Below are positions 7,811 through 15,325 of a stretch of DNA of 64,000 bases, one piece after another. Position 1 is the stretch's first letter; every line of letters begins with the position of its first letter. Under the pieces are notes generated by a model. The model was not told the origin of the DNA, made no database searches, and worked only from the letters and a program-made list of their open reading frames with translations. The stretch is from assembly GCA_910578385.1 (NCBI GenBank), contig CAJTQV010000008.1, positions 62,001 to 126,000 on the forward strand. Reading direction: 5' to 3'. The stretch is from an uncultured Muribaculaceae bacterium (lineage in GTDB: Bacteria; Bacteroidota; Bacteroidia; Bacteroidales; Muribaculaceae). The position numbers and the translations under genes are program-made.

Positions 7811-10800
7811 ATGTTCTCGCAATTTTTCATAAAGCGACCGATCTTCGCGACTGTCATTGCCATTCTGATGGTGATTGCAGGGGCGTTGTGCGTGTTCACG
7901 CTCCCGATCGCTCAGTATCCCGACATCACGCCTCCTACGGTATCGGTGTCGGCAAGTTATCCCGGTGCCAACGCGAAGACCGTGGCTCAGGCCGTAGGTG
8001 TGCCGATCGAGGCTCAGGTAAACGGTGTGGAGGGTATGCTCTACATGAGTTCTTCGAGTTCCGACGGTTCCTATTCGCTTACCATCACTTTCGAGAACGG
8101 CACGGATGTTGACCAGGCTGCCATCGATGTGCAGAACCGTATGTCGATGGTTACCGCCACCCTTCCCGAGGCTGTGACCCAGCAGGGTGTGAGCGTGCGC
8201 AAGCAATCTACCAACCAGGTTCTGTTCTGCACCCTCGAAAGCGATGACCCGGAGCGTTATGACGCTCTATATCTTGCCAACTACGCACAGCTGAATCTCG
8301 TTGACCCGCTGTCGCGTGTCGATGGTGTGGGTGATGTCGGTGCGTTCGGTGCCGGTGAATACAGCATGCGGGTCTGGCTTGACCCTGTGAAGATGCGTGC
8401 ACGCGGAGTCTCTCCTTCGGATGTTTCGGCTGCCATACAGTCGCAGAACATGGAGGTGTCGGCCGGTTCGGTGGGTAATCCGCCTGGTGATTCCGACACT
8501 CAGTTCGAGTTCACCCTCACAAGCCAGGGACAGCTGAAAAGTGCCGAAGAGTTCGGCAATATCATAATCCGTACCGACAAGACCGGAATACTCCGGCTCA
8601 AGGACGTGGCGCGCGTTGAGCTTGGTAGCCAGAGCTACGACATGGTGTCGCGTGTGAACGGCAAGGAGGTAGCCCTGCTCGGCATCTCGCAGCTGCCGGG
8701 TGCCAACGCTCTCGACGTGGCCGACGGTGCAATCAAGGAGCTGGACCGTCTGAGTCAATATTTCCCCGAGGGTGTGCATTACAGCGTGGTGCAGAATTCC
8801 ACCACCTATGTCCGTGAGTCGCTGAGCGACGTGTTCACCACCTTCCTGCTCACCACTCTCATCGTGATGGTCGTGATTCTTTTCTTCCTCCAGAACTGGC
8901 GTGCGGTCGTTATCCCGATGATTACGATTCCTGTATCGCTTATCGCCACTTTCGCGGTGATGAAAATAATGGGCTTCTCGCTCAATACGCTCACCCTGTT
9001 CGGCCTTGTGCTGGCTATCGCGATTGTGGTCGATGATGCCATCGTCGTGGTCGAGGACTGCTCCCGTCTGGTCGACAAGGGTACCATGACATCACGTCAG
9101 GCTGCGGTCAAGGCCATGAATGAGCTGACCGGACCGGTGGTCGGCGAGGTGCTCGTGCTGATGGCCGTGTTCATTCCTACGGCCTTCATATCGGGTATCA
9201 CGGGACAGCTCTACAAACAGTTCGCTCTGACTATCGCCGTTTCAACGGCCTTCTCGGGCTTCAACGCCCTGACCCTGACTCCGGCTCTGTGTGCCCTTTT
9301 CCTGAAGCCGCTGAAGCCTACAAGGAACATTCTCTACAAAGGTTTCAACAAGGGTTTCAAATGGACTGTCAATCTTTATGACAAGACTATCGGCAAGCTG
9401 CTGAATCATGCGGGCTGGACACTCGGCATATATTCTGCCGTGGCCGTGATAGCTCTCATATGGTTCGTGAACCGTCCCTCAAGCTATCTGCCCGAGGAGG
9501 ACATGGGTTATTTCATGGCTTCGGTTCAGTTGCCTACGGGTGCGTCGATCGAGCGCACGGAGAAGGTTGTCAACGCTATCTGCGATGAGATCAAGAAGGA
9601 GGTTCCCCAGGTCAAGGATGTGATGAGCATCGTGGGTTTCTCTATGATGGGTGGCGGCGAGGCTTCGAATATGGCTTCGATAAATGTGATGCTGGTGCCT
9701 TGGAACAAGCGCGGTCACGACGGAGGAATAGATGATGTCATGGCTCATGTGCAGGAAATAGCCTCGCGTCATCAGGAGGCTGTCACGTTCTGCCTCAATC
9801 CGCCCGCAATCGCCGGACTCGGTCTCTCCTCCGGTCTTCAGATGCAGCTGCTCGACATCAACAGTCTCGGCGCGCAGCAGATGATGAAGGCTATCGCCGA
9901 CATCAAGGATGCAGCCGAGAAGGATCCGCGCATAGCCTCAGTCTCTTCGCTCTATCAGGGCACCGTGCCGCAGTACGAGATAAACATCGACCGCAACCGT
10001 GCGGAGATGCAGGGTGTGGCCGTTTCGGATATCTATGATGTGTTGGGGCAGTATATGGGTTCGAATTATGTCAACGATTTCGTTGACTTCGACCGGACTT
10101 TCCAGGTCACGATGCAGGCCGACGGTGCATCGCGCGCCAATCCCGACGATGTGCTGAAACTGAGTGTGCGCAATTCCAACGGCGACATGGTGCCCTTCTC
10201 TTCGTTCGCCTCGATGCAGGAGACCATGGGTGAGCAGACCGTTAGCCGTTACAATATGTACACCACAGCTTCTGTAACCGCTACTCCGGCCAAGGGTGTC
10301 AGCTCTTCCGACGGCATCAAGGCCATGGAGGAGATTGTGAGCGACACTTTGGGGCAGAATTATTCCTATGCCTGGACAGGCATGGCCTATCAGGAGAATC
10401 AGGCAGGGACAACGGTCTCGCTTGTGTTCATATTCGCCATCATAATGACTCTGCTTGTGCTCGCCGCGCAGTATGAGAGCTGGACCGACCCGATTGCCGT
10501 GGTGCTCGCCATGCCTATCGCCGTGCTCGGAACGCTTCTCGGCACCATGCTGATGAGCCAGAGCATAAGTATCTACACTCAGATCGGTCTTATTCTTGTG
10601 TTGGGGATGTCGGCCAAGAATGCCATCCTTATCGTGGAATATGCCATGGACTTCCGCAAGACGGGCCTTCCGATTGTGAAGTCGGCCCACGACGCGGGTG
10701 TGATACGCTTCCGGCCGATCATGATGACGGCGCTCGCCTTCATATTCGGAGTTATGCCCATGCTCTTCTCCACCGGAGCCGGTGCCAACTCACGTATCGA

Positions 10801-10978
10801 GTTGGGCACGGCGGTGGTGTTCGGCATGATTGTCAACGCTATCATCGGCACGACATGCGTGCCGGCCTTCTGGGTCGTGATGCAGCGGCTTCAGGAGAAG
10901 TTGCGGGGACGGCGAACCAATGCCGCCGACAACAAGGCTGTGCCGGTAGCGGCATCCGACAGCGCGAACGAGGTGTGA
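7811..10978 (+). CDS. RND efflux inner-membrane transporter, HAE1 (AcrB-like) family
   Basis: 1055 residues, the usual length for a hydrophobe/amphiphile efflux-1 pump. It starts FFIKRPIFATVIAI, the standard first helix, and carries the proton-relay Asp pair D408-D409 in AIAIVVDDAIVVVED. Further family marks are QYPDITPPTVSVSASYPGA, the large periplasmic loops, and a C-terminal half with GMSAKNAILIVEYA and RFRPIMMTALAFIFGV. It uses proton motive force to expel amphiphilic compounds through the adaptor and channel encoded upstream. Its last 88 nt are overlapped by the 3' end of the convergent thioesterase gene, and the protein tail there is low-complexity (Ala/Asn/Val-rich), so the C-terminus may have drifted through a lost stop codon. 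Confidence 0.96.
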   Translation: MFSQFFIKRPIFATVIAILMVIAGALCVFTLPIAQYPDITPPTVSVSASYPGANAKTVAQAVGVPIEAQVNGVEGMLYMSSSSSDGSYSLTITFENGTDVDQAAIDVQNRMSMVTATLPEAVTQQGVSVRKQSTNQVLFCTLESDDPERYDALYLANYAQLNLVDPLSRVDGVGDVGAFGAGEYSMRVWLDPVKMRARGVSPSDVSAAIQSQNMEVSAGSVGNPPGDSDTQFEFTLTSQGQLKSAEEFGNIIIRTDKTGILRLKDVARVELGSQSYDMVSRVNGKEVALLGISQLPGANALDVADGAIKELDRLSQYFPEGVHYSVVQNSTTYVRESLSDVFTTFLLTTLIVMVVILFFLQNWRAVVIPMITIPVSLIATFAVMKIMGFSLNTLTLFGLVLAIAIVVDDAIVVVEDCSRLVDKGTMTSRQAAVKAMNELTGPVVGEVLVLMAVFIPTAFISGITGQLYKQFALTIAVSTAFSGFNALTLTPALCALFLKPLKPTRNILYKGFNKGFKWTVNLYDKTIGKLLNHAGWTLGIYSAVAVIALIWFVNRPSSYLPEEDMGYFMASVQLPTGASIERTEKVVNAICDEIKKEVPQVKDVMSIVGFSMMGGGEASNMASINVMLVPWNKRGHDGGIDDVMAHVQEIASRHQEAVTFCLNPPAIAGLGLSSGLQMQLLDINSLGAQQMMKAIADIKDAAEKDPRIASVSSLYQGTVPQYEINIDRNRAEMQGVAVSDIYDVLGQYMGSNYVNDFVDFDRTFQVTMQADGASRANPDDVLKLSVRNSNGDMVPFSSFASMQETMGEQTVSRYNMYTTASVTATPAKGVSSSDGIKAMEEIVSDTLGQNYSYAWTGMAYQENQAGTTVSLVFIFAIIMTLLVLAAQYESWTDPIAVVLAMPIAVLGTLLGTMLMSQSISIYTQIGLILVLGMSAKNAILIVEYAMDFRKTGLPIVKSAHDAGVIRFRPIMMTALAFIFGVMPMLFSTGAGANSRIELGTAVVFGMIVNAIIGTTCVPAFWVVMQRLQEKLRGRRTNAADNKAVPVAASDSANEV

Positions 10979-11685
10979 AAGCCATCATCCGAGCGCAGCA
11001 GACGAACGGTCTCACCGTAGCGCCCCTCGCGCATGAAGGCCATCTCCAACCGGGCAACCTGAGTGGAGTCCATCTCTTCGAGGGTAAACCTGTTGAGAAG
11101 GAGATTCACGTAGCGCACGGTGTTGACATGACGGTAGAAGTCAAGGTCGCCGTATTTGAAAGTATATTCCACGGCGGGAGTGGTGGCACGCAATGTCGAT
11201 GCCGCGCACTCCCCCTCGAAATCCTCAGGCACAATCACAGCGTGCCGGCCGGGGCGTGCCATCGGGCACGCCTCGCCTGTTATCATGTCGGGAGCGAGCG
11301 AGAGGTGCGACAACCCGGCATTCTCGCGGGTCACGGTGTTGAGTACCATCCACACCGAGGTTGCATGACCCAACGGATTACCCTCTGCGTCGGCAATCCT
11401 GAAATTACGGACGGAGAAATGGCGGTTCCAGGACTCAATCCATGTTGACAGACGGTAGGTCTCGTTGACACGCGGATAACGCTCCATCTCGATTGCAATC
11501 CGCGACAGCACCCAGCCACAGCCGAGCGACTCCATCGAGGGATTGCCTATGCCGAGCGAGTTTGCGTGTGCGGTAGCGATGTCGATAATCTTCGATGTCA
11601 GCAACGGCAACGCAATCTCCTGTTCAGCATTTGTTTCTCCGGCCGAAAGGAAGAATGTCTGTTCAAAAACCGGTATGTTGCTCAT
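10891..11685 (-). CDS. Acyl-ACP thioesterase (FatA/FatB-like)
   Basis: 264 residues with the double hot-dog layout of plant-type acyl-ACP thioesterases found in many Bacteroidales. It hydrolyses acyl-ACP to free fatty acids in the cytoplasm. Visible marks are GWVLSRIAIEMERYPRVNETYRL-type segments in the first hot-dog half (a WVL/RYP pattern) and DLDFYRHVNTVRYVN in the second half, matching the D-x-N-x-H-V-N-N-type active-site segment. The gene is coupled to the lipoprotein gene upstream by an ATGA overlap at 11682-11685. Its 3' end runs 88 nt into the convergent RND transporter gene. The chain-length preference is unknown. Confidence 0.88.
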   Translation of the reverse strand: MSNIPVFEQTFFLSAGETNAEQEIALPLLTSKIIDIATAHANSLGIGNPSMESLGCGWVLSRIAIEMERYPRVNETYRLSTWIESWNRHFSVRNFRIADAEGNPLGHATSVWMVLNTVTRENAGLSHLSLAPDMITGEACPMARPGRHAVIVPEDFEGECAASTLRATTPAVEYTFKYGDLDFYRHVNTVRYVNLLLNRFTLEEMDSTQVARLEMAFMREGRYGETVRLLRSDDGFHTSFALSDAATGTALLSAALVRRPRNFS

Positions 11686-12251
11686 TCTTCGTTGAGATAT
11701 TTGAGAAGCTCCTTCGGTTCGAGACCGCGCGCCTCCGATGCCGGGAGCACAAGCTGACGGAAGTCAGTTACGCAAGCACCGGGAATAATGGCCGCCTTGA
11801 TTTCCTCGGGAGTAGGCACGGTCTTGAGAGCGCGATACTCATCGAAGGTGTACTTGGTGAACACCGAGCTCGCACCCAGCCCCTGACGGTTGAGCCACCA
11901 TCCGTCGCCCACCTCCTGCGGCGCCGACTCATCAGTCAGGTCAGTGGGAGCCGGGAAATAGAGCAGTCTACCATCCGGGCCGAGAGTTACAGCCACATTG
12001 TTGGCATAATCGCCGCTCATCTTGAAAAGAGTGGCTCTCATACGCGCCATATGCGGTTTCGAATTTTCGATAGGCATATCCATCTTGACCGGAGCGTCGG
12101 GATCCTCACCGGCATCGGCACCGCCACCGGTCGTAGTGGTAGTGGTGGTAGTAGTAGTAACAGTCACCATATTCGACTTAGGCGAGCAAGAAGCCACCAA
12201 TCCTGCAGCGACAACAGCCCAACAAGCCGACGACAAAAAACACTTCTTCAT
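11682..12251 (-). CDS. Hypothetical lipoprotein with a poly-threonine tract
   Basis: 189 residues from ATG at 12251 (MKKCFLSSACW); upstream in-frame codons lack a signal peptide. The lipobox VASC places the lipid-bearing Cys at about residue 22. It is followed by a run of about ten Thr residues (SNMVTVTTTTTTTTTT) encoded by a trinucleotide microsatellite on the plus strand around 12130-12166, then a Gly/Asp-rich linker and a compact domain with GDGWWLNRQGLG. No family is recognised. The stop overlaps the start of the thioesterase gene (ATGA), so both are translated from one message. The Thr tract looks like a surface linker whose length may vary between strains without shifting frame. Confidence 0.75.
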   Translation of the reverse strand: MKKCFLSSACWAVVAAGLVASCSPKSNMVTVTTTTTTTTTTGGGADAGEDPDAPVKMDMPIENSKPHMARMRATLFKMSGDYANNVAVTLGPDGRLLYFPAPTDLTDESAPQEVGDGWWLNRQGLGASSVFTKYTFDEYRALKTVPTPEEIKAAIIPGACVTDFRQLVLPASEARGLEPKELLKYLNEE

Positions 12252-12343
12252 AACTATAAAATTTAACAGATTACAAAATAAGCACAAAAATCCGAAAAAC
12301 GAAAACAAAATTAAAAAACAACACCTCTCCGAGCCCTCATGCC

Positions 12344-12422
12344 CCCGGGTCATACAGACCCGGGCACCCTCTGCCCCACAATCTTCAGACCCACAAAACA
12401 GGTAAAACCCGCAGGTTTTACC
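12344..12422. repeat. Two adjacent short hairpins
   Basis: The first stem is 8 bp (12344-12351 with 12357-12364) and the second is a perfect 9 bp (12401-12409 with 12414-12422). Neither has a T tract on the strand needed to be a standard terminator. They differ in sequence from the GTAG palindromes. They could be RNA processing or stabilising elements at the 5' side of the lipoprotein-thioesterase operon, or remnants of mobile palindromes linked to the RAYT gene nearby. Confidence 0.55.
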
Positions 12423-12469
12423 CACACAACCAACGACGCGCGAACCAATCTCAAACTAAAATAGCACCT

Positions 12470-12557
12470 AACCAAAACCGAACCAAAATCTGACCAAAAT
12501 CTGGCCAAAATCTGACTGAGACCTGACTGAGACCTGACTGAAATCTGACTGAAATCA
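12470..12557. repeat. Eight-copy 11-bp tandem repeat array
   Basis: Eight consecutive 11-nt units run without interruption. On the plus strand they grade from AACCAAAACCG and AACCAAAATCT through GACCAAAATCT and GGCCAAAATCT to two identical GACTGAGACCT units and two GACTGAAATC(T/A) units. The period is about one DNA helical turn, so the same face is presented repeatedly. The array starts about 118 bp past the stop codon of the RAYT gene, on its 3' side. The order of variants shows stepwise local duplication, as expected for a minisatellite that may vary in copy number. Confidence 0.9.
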
Positions 12558-12674
12558 AGCAAATCGAATGGGGACCGTCGCGGTTGAGTGGCGGAAGCCT
12601 GCGGGCTTCTGCCCTTATCTCGGGCTTCTGCTGAGTCACTGAGCGAACCCGCACCGGCACCGGGTGAGCTTTCA

Positions 12675-13730
12675 TCAGCTCTTGGTTAGATAAAACTTCT
12701 TCGCAGCGGCCGTCTCGACGATATGGGCCGCCACCCTATTAAGGTGCGAAGCCTTTCGGTAGTGCATCTCCTCCCGGCGGGTTGAAATTCCCGACTCGGC
12801 CATAACCAATAACCGGCCTTCGGCACATAGTTCAAACTCGCGGCCTGACGGTTTCCATCTCTCCCCGAACCCGCGGTCTGTTATCCGTATCACTCTCCCA
12901 CCTCTTTCTATCGCCTCGTGCATGATTTTCCTTTCCTTAGGAGATATAAAGGGTGAAATCAATACTCCCCCGGCTGTAACATGCCGGCGGCACTCCTCCT
13001 CAAATCGGAGAACCTGGTCATCCGTCCAGAAAGAACGTACATGAACCTGTTTCAACGACTGTCGCAATAAAAATATGTTGCCGACACAATCCATCCTGAC
13101 TATCGGATTCTTTTCAACCTTCAGGTCTTTGTACGCATCATTATTGTTTCCGAACCTGATGCCTGAACGGCGTGTGAAAAGATCCGGATGCAGTTTCTTT
13201 ATCAAGTAGCGGCGTGGATTATCTGCAATATAATTATAAAGAATGTCCAATTGTCCCGCTCCATAAAGAATCCTGTCATTGATACCCTCCAGATCAAAGG
13301 CCGAAGCAGAGGGCTGAATCAATCCACATCTGCGGCAATTCAAAGTGGTGGCAGACAGTATCTGAGCCACGATTTTAGTTACGGGATAGTTCAGCCTTGT
13401 CAACACCTCAAGCATAATATGAACATGATCAGGCATAATCATGAGCTGACGTATTCTGATCTGTGTTGGCCGCATTTTAGGTGTCTTAAGTATCTCTTCA
13501 GCAAGAATCCGACCTATTTCCGAATGCACCACACGCGGAACATCTCTACCGGACAGCATCCGTGGATTTCCCTCTATTCGGCTGAAAGGGGGAATATCAG
13601 GATTCTTTTTGACCGTGAACATGTATATTGCCGGCTCGCAATAGTCGTGGAAGGAAGCCCGACGGTTCTGACTCGGCTTAGTACCATCGAGTGGACCGGT
13701 GTAGCCTCTGTCTTCAGCAGTCTTGGTCAT
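12675..13730 (-). CDS. REP-associated tyrosine transposase (RAYT, Y1 type) with extra C-terminal domain
   Basis: 351 residues. The N-terminal part (about 25-200) is a Y1 HUH transposase of the TnpA-REP kind: the HUH pair His102-Val-His104 in MPDHVHIML, and the catalytic Tyr167 in YNYIADNPRRY, the usual YIxxNP context. Such enzymes nick single-stranded REP hairpins. Residues about 205-351 are an added domain with GGVLISPFISPKERKIMHEAI, GGRVIRI, CAEGRLLVMA; this resembles a Rossmann-like nucleotide-binding (DprA/SLOG-like) fold by eye, which is an inference. No terminal inverted repeats or partner tnpB are present, as expected for single-copy domesticated RAYTs. A tandem array and hairpins lie downstream. 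GTAG palindromes elsewhere in the window are candidate substrates. Confidence 0.85.
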   Translation of the reverse strand: MTKTAEDRGYTGPLDGTKPSQNRRASFHDYCEPAIYMFTVKKNPDIPPFSRIEGNPRMLSGRDVPRVVHSEIGRILAEEILKTPKMRPTQIRIRQLMIMPDHVHIMLEVLTRLNYPVTKIVAQILSATTLNCRRCGLIQPSASAFDLEGINDRILYGAGQLDILYNYIADNPRRYLIKKLHPDLFTRRSGIRFGNNNDAYKDLKVEKNPIVRMDCVGNIFLLRQSLKQVHVRSFWTDDQVLRFEEECRRHVTAGGVLISPFISPKERKIMHEAIERGGRVIRITDRGFGERWKPSGREFELCAEGRLLVMAESGISTRREEMHYRKASHLNRVAAHIVETAAAKKFYLTKS

Positions 13731-13765
13731 TATTTCTGAAGCGTTAGATAGTTGTTAAAAAGTAT

Positions 13766-13796
13766 AAAAAGCGGATGGTCATGGCATCCGCTTTTT
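13766..13796 (-). terminator. Intrinsic terminator of the first tandem secreted-protein gene
   Basis: A 12-bp stem (AAAAAGCGGATG with CATCCGCTTTTT, loop GTCATGG) lies about 65 nt past the stop codon of the gene at 13862-15097 and upstream of the RAYT gene. On the minus strand it ends in a T tract. The stem core GCGGATG/CATCCGC is shared with the terminator at 15250-15276, which fits duplication of the whole gene unit. Confidence 0.85.
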
Positions 13797-13799
13797 AAT

Positions 13800-13838
13800 A
13801 GGAACAGTTGGATTTTTTACAGGAACAGTTGGATTCCT
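13800..13838. repeat. Direct 15-nt repeat with small hairpin
   Basis: The 15-mer AGGAACAGTTGGATT occurs at 13800-13814 and 13821-13835, a 21-nt period. The second copy continues into TTCCT and can fold as AGGAA/TTCCT. It sits between the stop codon at 13862 and the terminator at 13766-13796, at the same place as the AGGAACCC hairpin downstream of the paralog gene (15282-15299). Confidence 0.7.
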
Positions 13839-13861
13839 TTTGACTTTCTGAGTGCTTCAGC

Positions 13862-15097
13862 TTATTTACGTACGACAGTCTTGGAAACCTTGTTGCCTTC
13901 CTTGACGATTATAACCTGACCGGCCTCGGGATTAGCGACCTCAACACCCTGAAGGTTGAAGTAACGCTTAGCAACGTTATCAGCATCGTTGTAGATACCG
14001 TCAACTCCGACAGTCTCAGGAATTGTGAACTTATATGTCGCATCCTCAACATTATTCCACATTAGAGTGCCGAAGGGATTCTCAGTTGTAGCGAAATTGA
14101 TGTTCTGCAGTATCACAACGTGTTTTGCTGCATCGTACTTAGAAGGAGTAAGTTTTCTATCTGCAAACTCATCTGCGGCTTCTTCTACAGACATACCGTC
14201 ATTAAACACCCGCATTCCTTCGATATTCTGGAAGTAAATTTCCTCGGGAAGACCACCTTCCGACATAGGCAACCAAAGACCACTACCTGTTAGAGGTCGC
14301 ATCCATACGAAGTCAGGATTCTCAATACTGAATACAATGTATCCTTCGCTTTCCGGCTCTTTATTTAAATCCAACCACGCGCTTGTAGAATAGGGATTTT
14401 TCACAGCATAGAGTGCCTTCTTCGATTTATTCCTGTAAATGTCAAGTTCAACAATATCGTTGTTACTGTCTTCTTTCATCAGCTGAGTGCAAACACCCTC
14501 CGTAAATAAAGACTTGCCCGCATAGTCCCACTCTGACGGATTGAATGTGAAATAGTCAGGGAACACAAATTTCACGTTCTCCATTGCAGCAAGATAACTC
14601 GTTTTATCATCTATACGGCACCCCAACAGAATCCGCACATCTTCCGGAAACTCGATTGTTCCTTCAGTTGTAACTCTGGCAATTGCGGTGTCGGCATCTA
14701 CCCACGTTGCGGACTCTGAATCGAGTTTGCTTATGAATAATGAAACTTCTGCATACACATCGGGACTTAGTGATAAATTACCCACACCAAGATTAGCATT
14801 ATCAGCAACCTTCAGCATGAGTGTCTGGGTACCGGTATCTACCGTTCCAACGAGAGGTCTGAGCGACATGCTACTGTAGCTTTCACTCCATGGGCTGAGT
14901 GAAATCATCACCTTTGTCTCATCTTCTGCTTCGACTTTCGCTGTCACATCATCGTAGACGGGAGTACCATCCGGGGAGACGACACATGGTTCATACTCGA
15001 CTACGTAGGTATTTTCAATATCACGCGCCGATGAGAATGCCGAAGCCGAAGCTACGACCGCAAGCAAGCCGGCAAATAAGAAGTAAATTTTCTTCAT
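13862..15097 (-). CDS. Secreted protein with T9SS-like C-terminal tail, tandem paralog A
   Basis: 411 residues from ATG at 15097 (MKKIYFLFAGLLAVVASASA, a signal peptide); the GTG start at 15151 only adds sequence before it. The body has no recognised enzyme motif. A central module at about 184-240 (FTFNPSEWDYAGKSLFTEG, SKKALY, NPY) resembles part of the lipoprotein encoded at 19628-20521. The end, from about residue 365 (GVDGIYND, then YFNLQGVEVANP, then a Lys-rich VSKTVVRK), is the short Por-type tail common in Bacteroidales, suggesting export by the T9SS encoded 10 kb away. It is about half identical by eye to the next gene (15326-16666), sharing PLTGSGLW and RKLTPSKY. Function unknown; position beside a C10 peptidase suggests a link to proteolysis or surface binding. 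Confidence 0.88.
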   Translation of the reverse strand: MKKIYFLFAGLLAVVASASAFSSARDIENTYVVEYEPCVVSPDGTPVYDDVTAKVEAEDETKVMISLSPWSESYSSMSLRPLVGTVDTGTQTLMLKVADNANLGVGNLSLSPDVYAEVSLFISKLDSESATWVDADTAIARVTTEGTIEFPEDVRILLGCRIDDKTSYLAAMENVKFVFPDYFTFNPSEWDYAGKSLFTEGVCTQLMKEDSNNDIVELDIYRNKSKKALYAVKNPYSTSAWLDLNKEPESEGYIVFSIENPDFVWMRPLTGSGLWLPMSEGGLPEEIYFQNIEGMRVFNDGMSVEEAADEFADRKLTPSKYDAAKHVVILQNINFATTENPFGTLMWNNVEDATYKFTIPETVGVDGIYNDADNVAKRYFNLQGVEVANPEAGQVIIVKEGNKVSKTVVRK

Positions 15098-15163
15098 ATT
15101 TTCAATTTTAAAGTAAAACATCAATTTATATAACACAATCCAAGTCAACACTCAATATATGCG

Positions 15164-15198
15164 CAAATATAAACAAAAAAAATATAGAATATCCCAAA
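15164..15198 (-). promoter_or_regulatory. Possible Bacteroides-type promoter of paralog A
   Basis: On the minus strand a TTTG (15195-15198) is followed after 23 nt by TATATTTG (15164-15171), about 70 nt before the start at 15097. The -7 match is complete, but the spacer is longer than the 18-20 nt seen at other promoters in this window. The sequence CCCAAA around the -33 element is shared with the paralog's promoter at 16741-16772. Confidence 0.4.
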
Positions 15199-15249
15199 CA
15201 TTTTAAAGAATTTATTTATAAGCAAGTAGTCAAAGGGTATTCAATGAAA

Positions 15250-15299
15250 AAAGCGGATGCCGATGGCATCCGCTTTGTATCAGGAACCCGAGGGTTCCT
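15250..15299 (-). terminator. Double-hairpin terminator of paralog B
   Basis: Downstream of the stop at 15326 two hairpins follow each other. The first reached is AGGAACCC/GGGTTCCT (15282-15299). The second is a 12-bp stem AAAGCGGATGCC/GGCATCCGCTTT with loop GAT (15250-15276), followed on the minus strand by TTTTTT. The pairing of an AGGAA hairpin and a GCGGATG hairpin mirrors the arrangement after paralog A. Confidence 0.88.
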
Positions 15300-15325
15300 T
15301 TTGTATTTCTGATTGTATATGCTGA

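Larger units (their letters stand above)
12252..12674. other. Repeat-rich intergenic region between the lipoprotein and RAYT genes
   Basis: This 423-bp gap has no credible gene. It contains two hairpins, CCCGGGTC/GACCCGGG at 12344-12364 (loop ATACA) and a perfect 9-bp stem GGTAAAACC/GGTTTTACC at 12401-12422 (loop CGCA). These are followed by the 11-bp tandem array at 12470-12557 and a further dyad GAAGCC/GGCTTC at 12594-12609. The part next to 12251 is A-rich and should hold the lipoprotein promoter, but no clear TTTG/TAnnTTTG pair was found. Open frames across the array encode only repeat-derived peptides. Confidence 0.7.

Noticed and set aside
12470..12557. Possible CRISPR array
   Set aside because: Units are 11 nt with no spacers between them and no cas genes are present.
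12451..12675. Open frame across the 11-bp repeat region
   Set aside because: The peptide only reflects the repeat (recurring S-D/V-R-F-W-like units) and has no signal, family or ribosome site; treated as a minisatellite.
13188..13739. Plus-strand frame opposite the RAYT gene
   Set aside because: It is antisense to conserved HUH and Tyr motifs and lacks any family resemblance.
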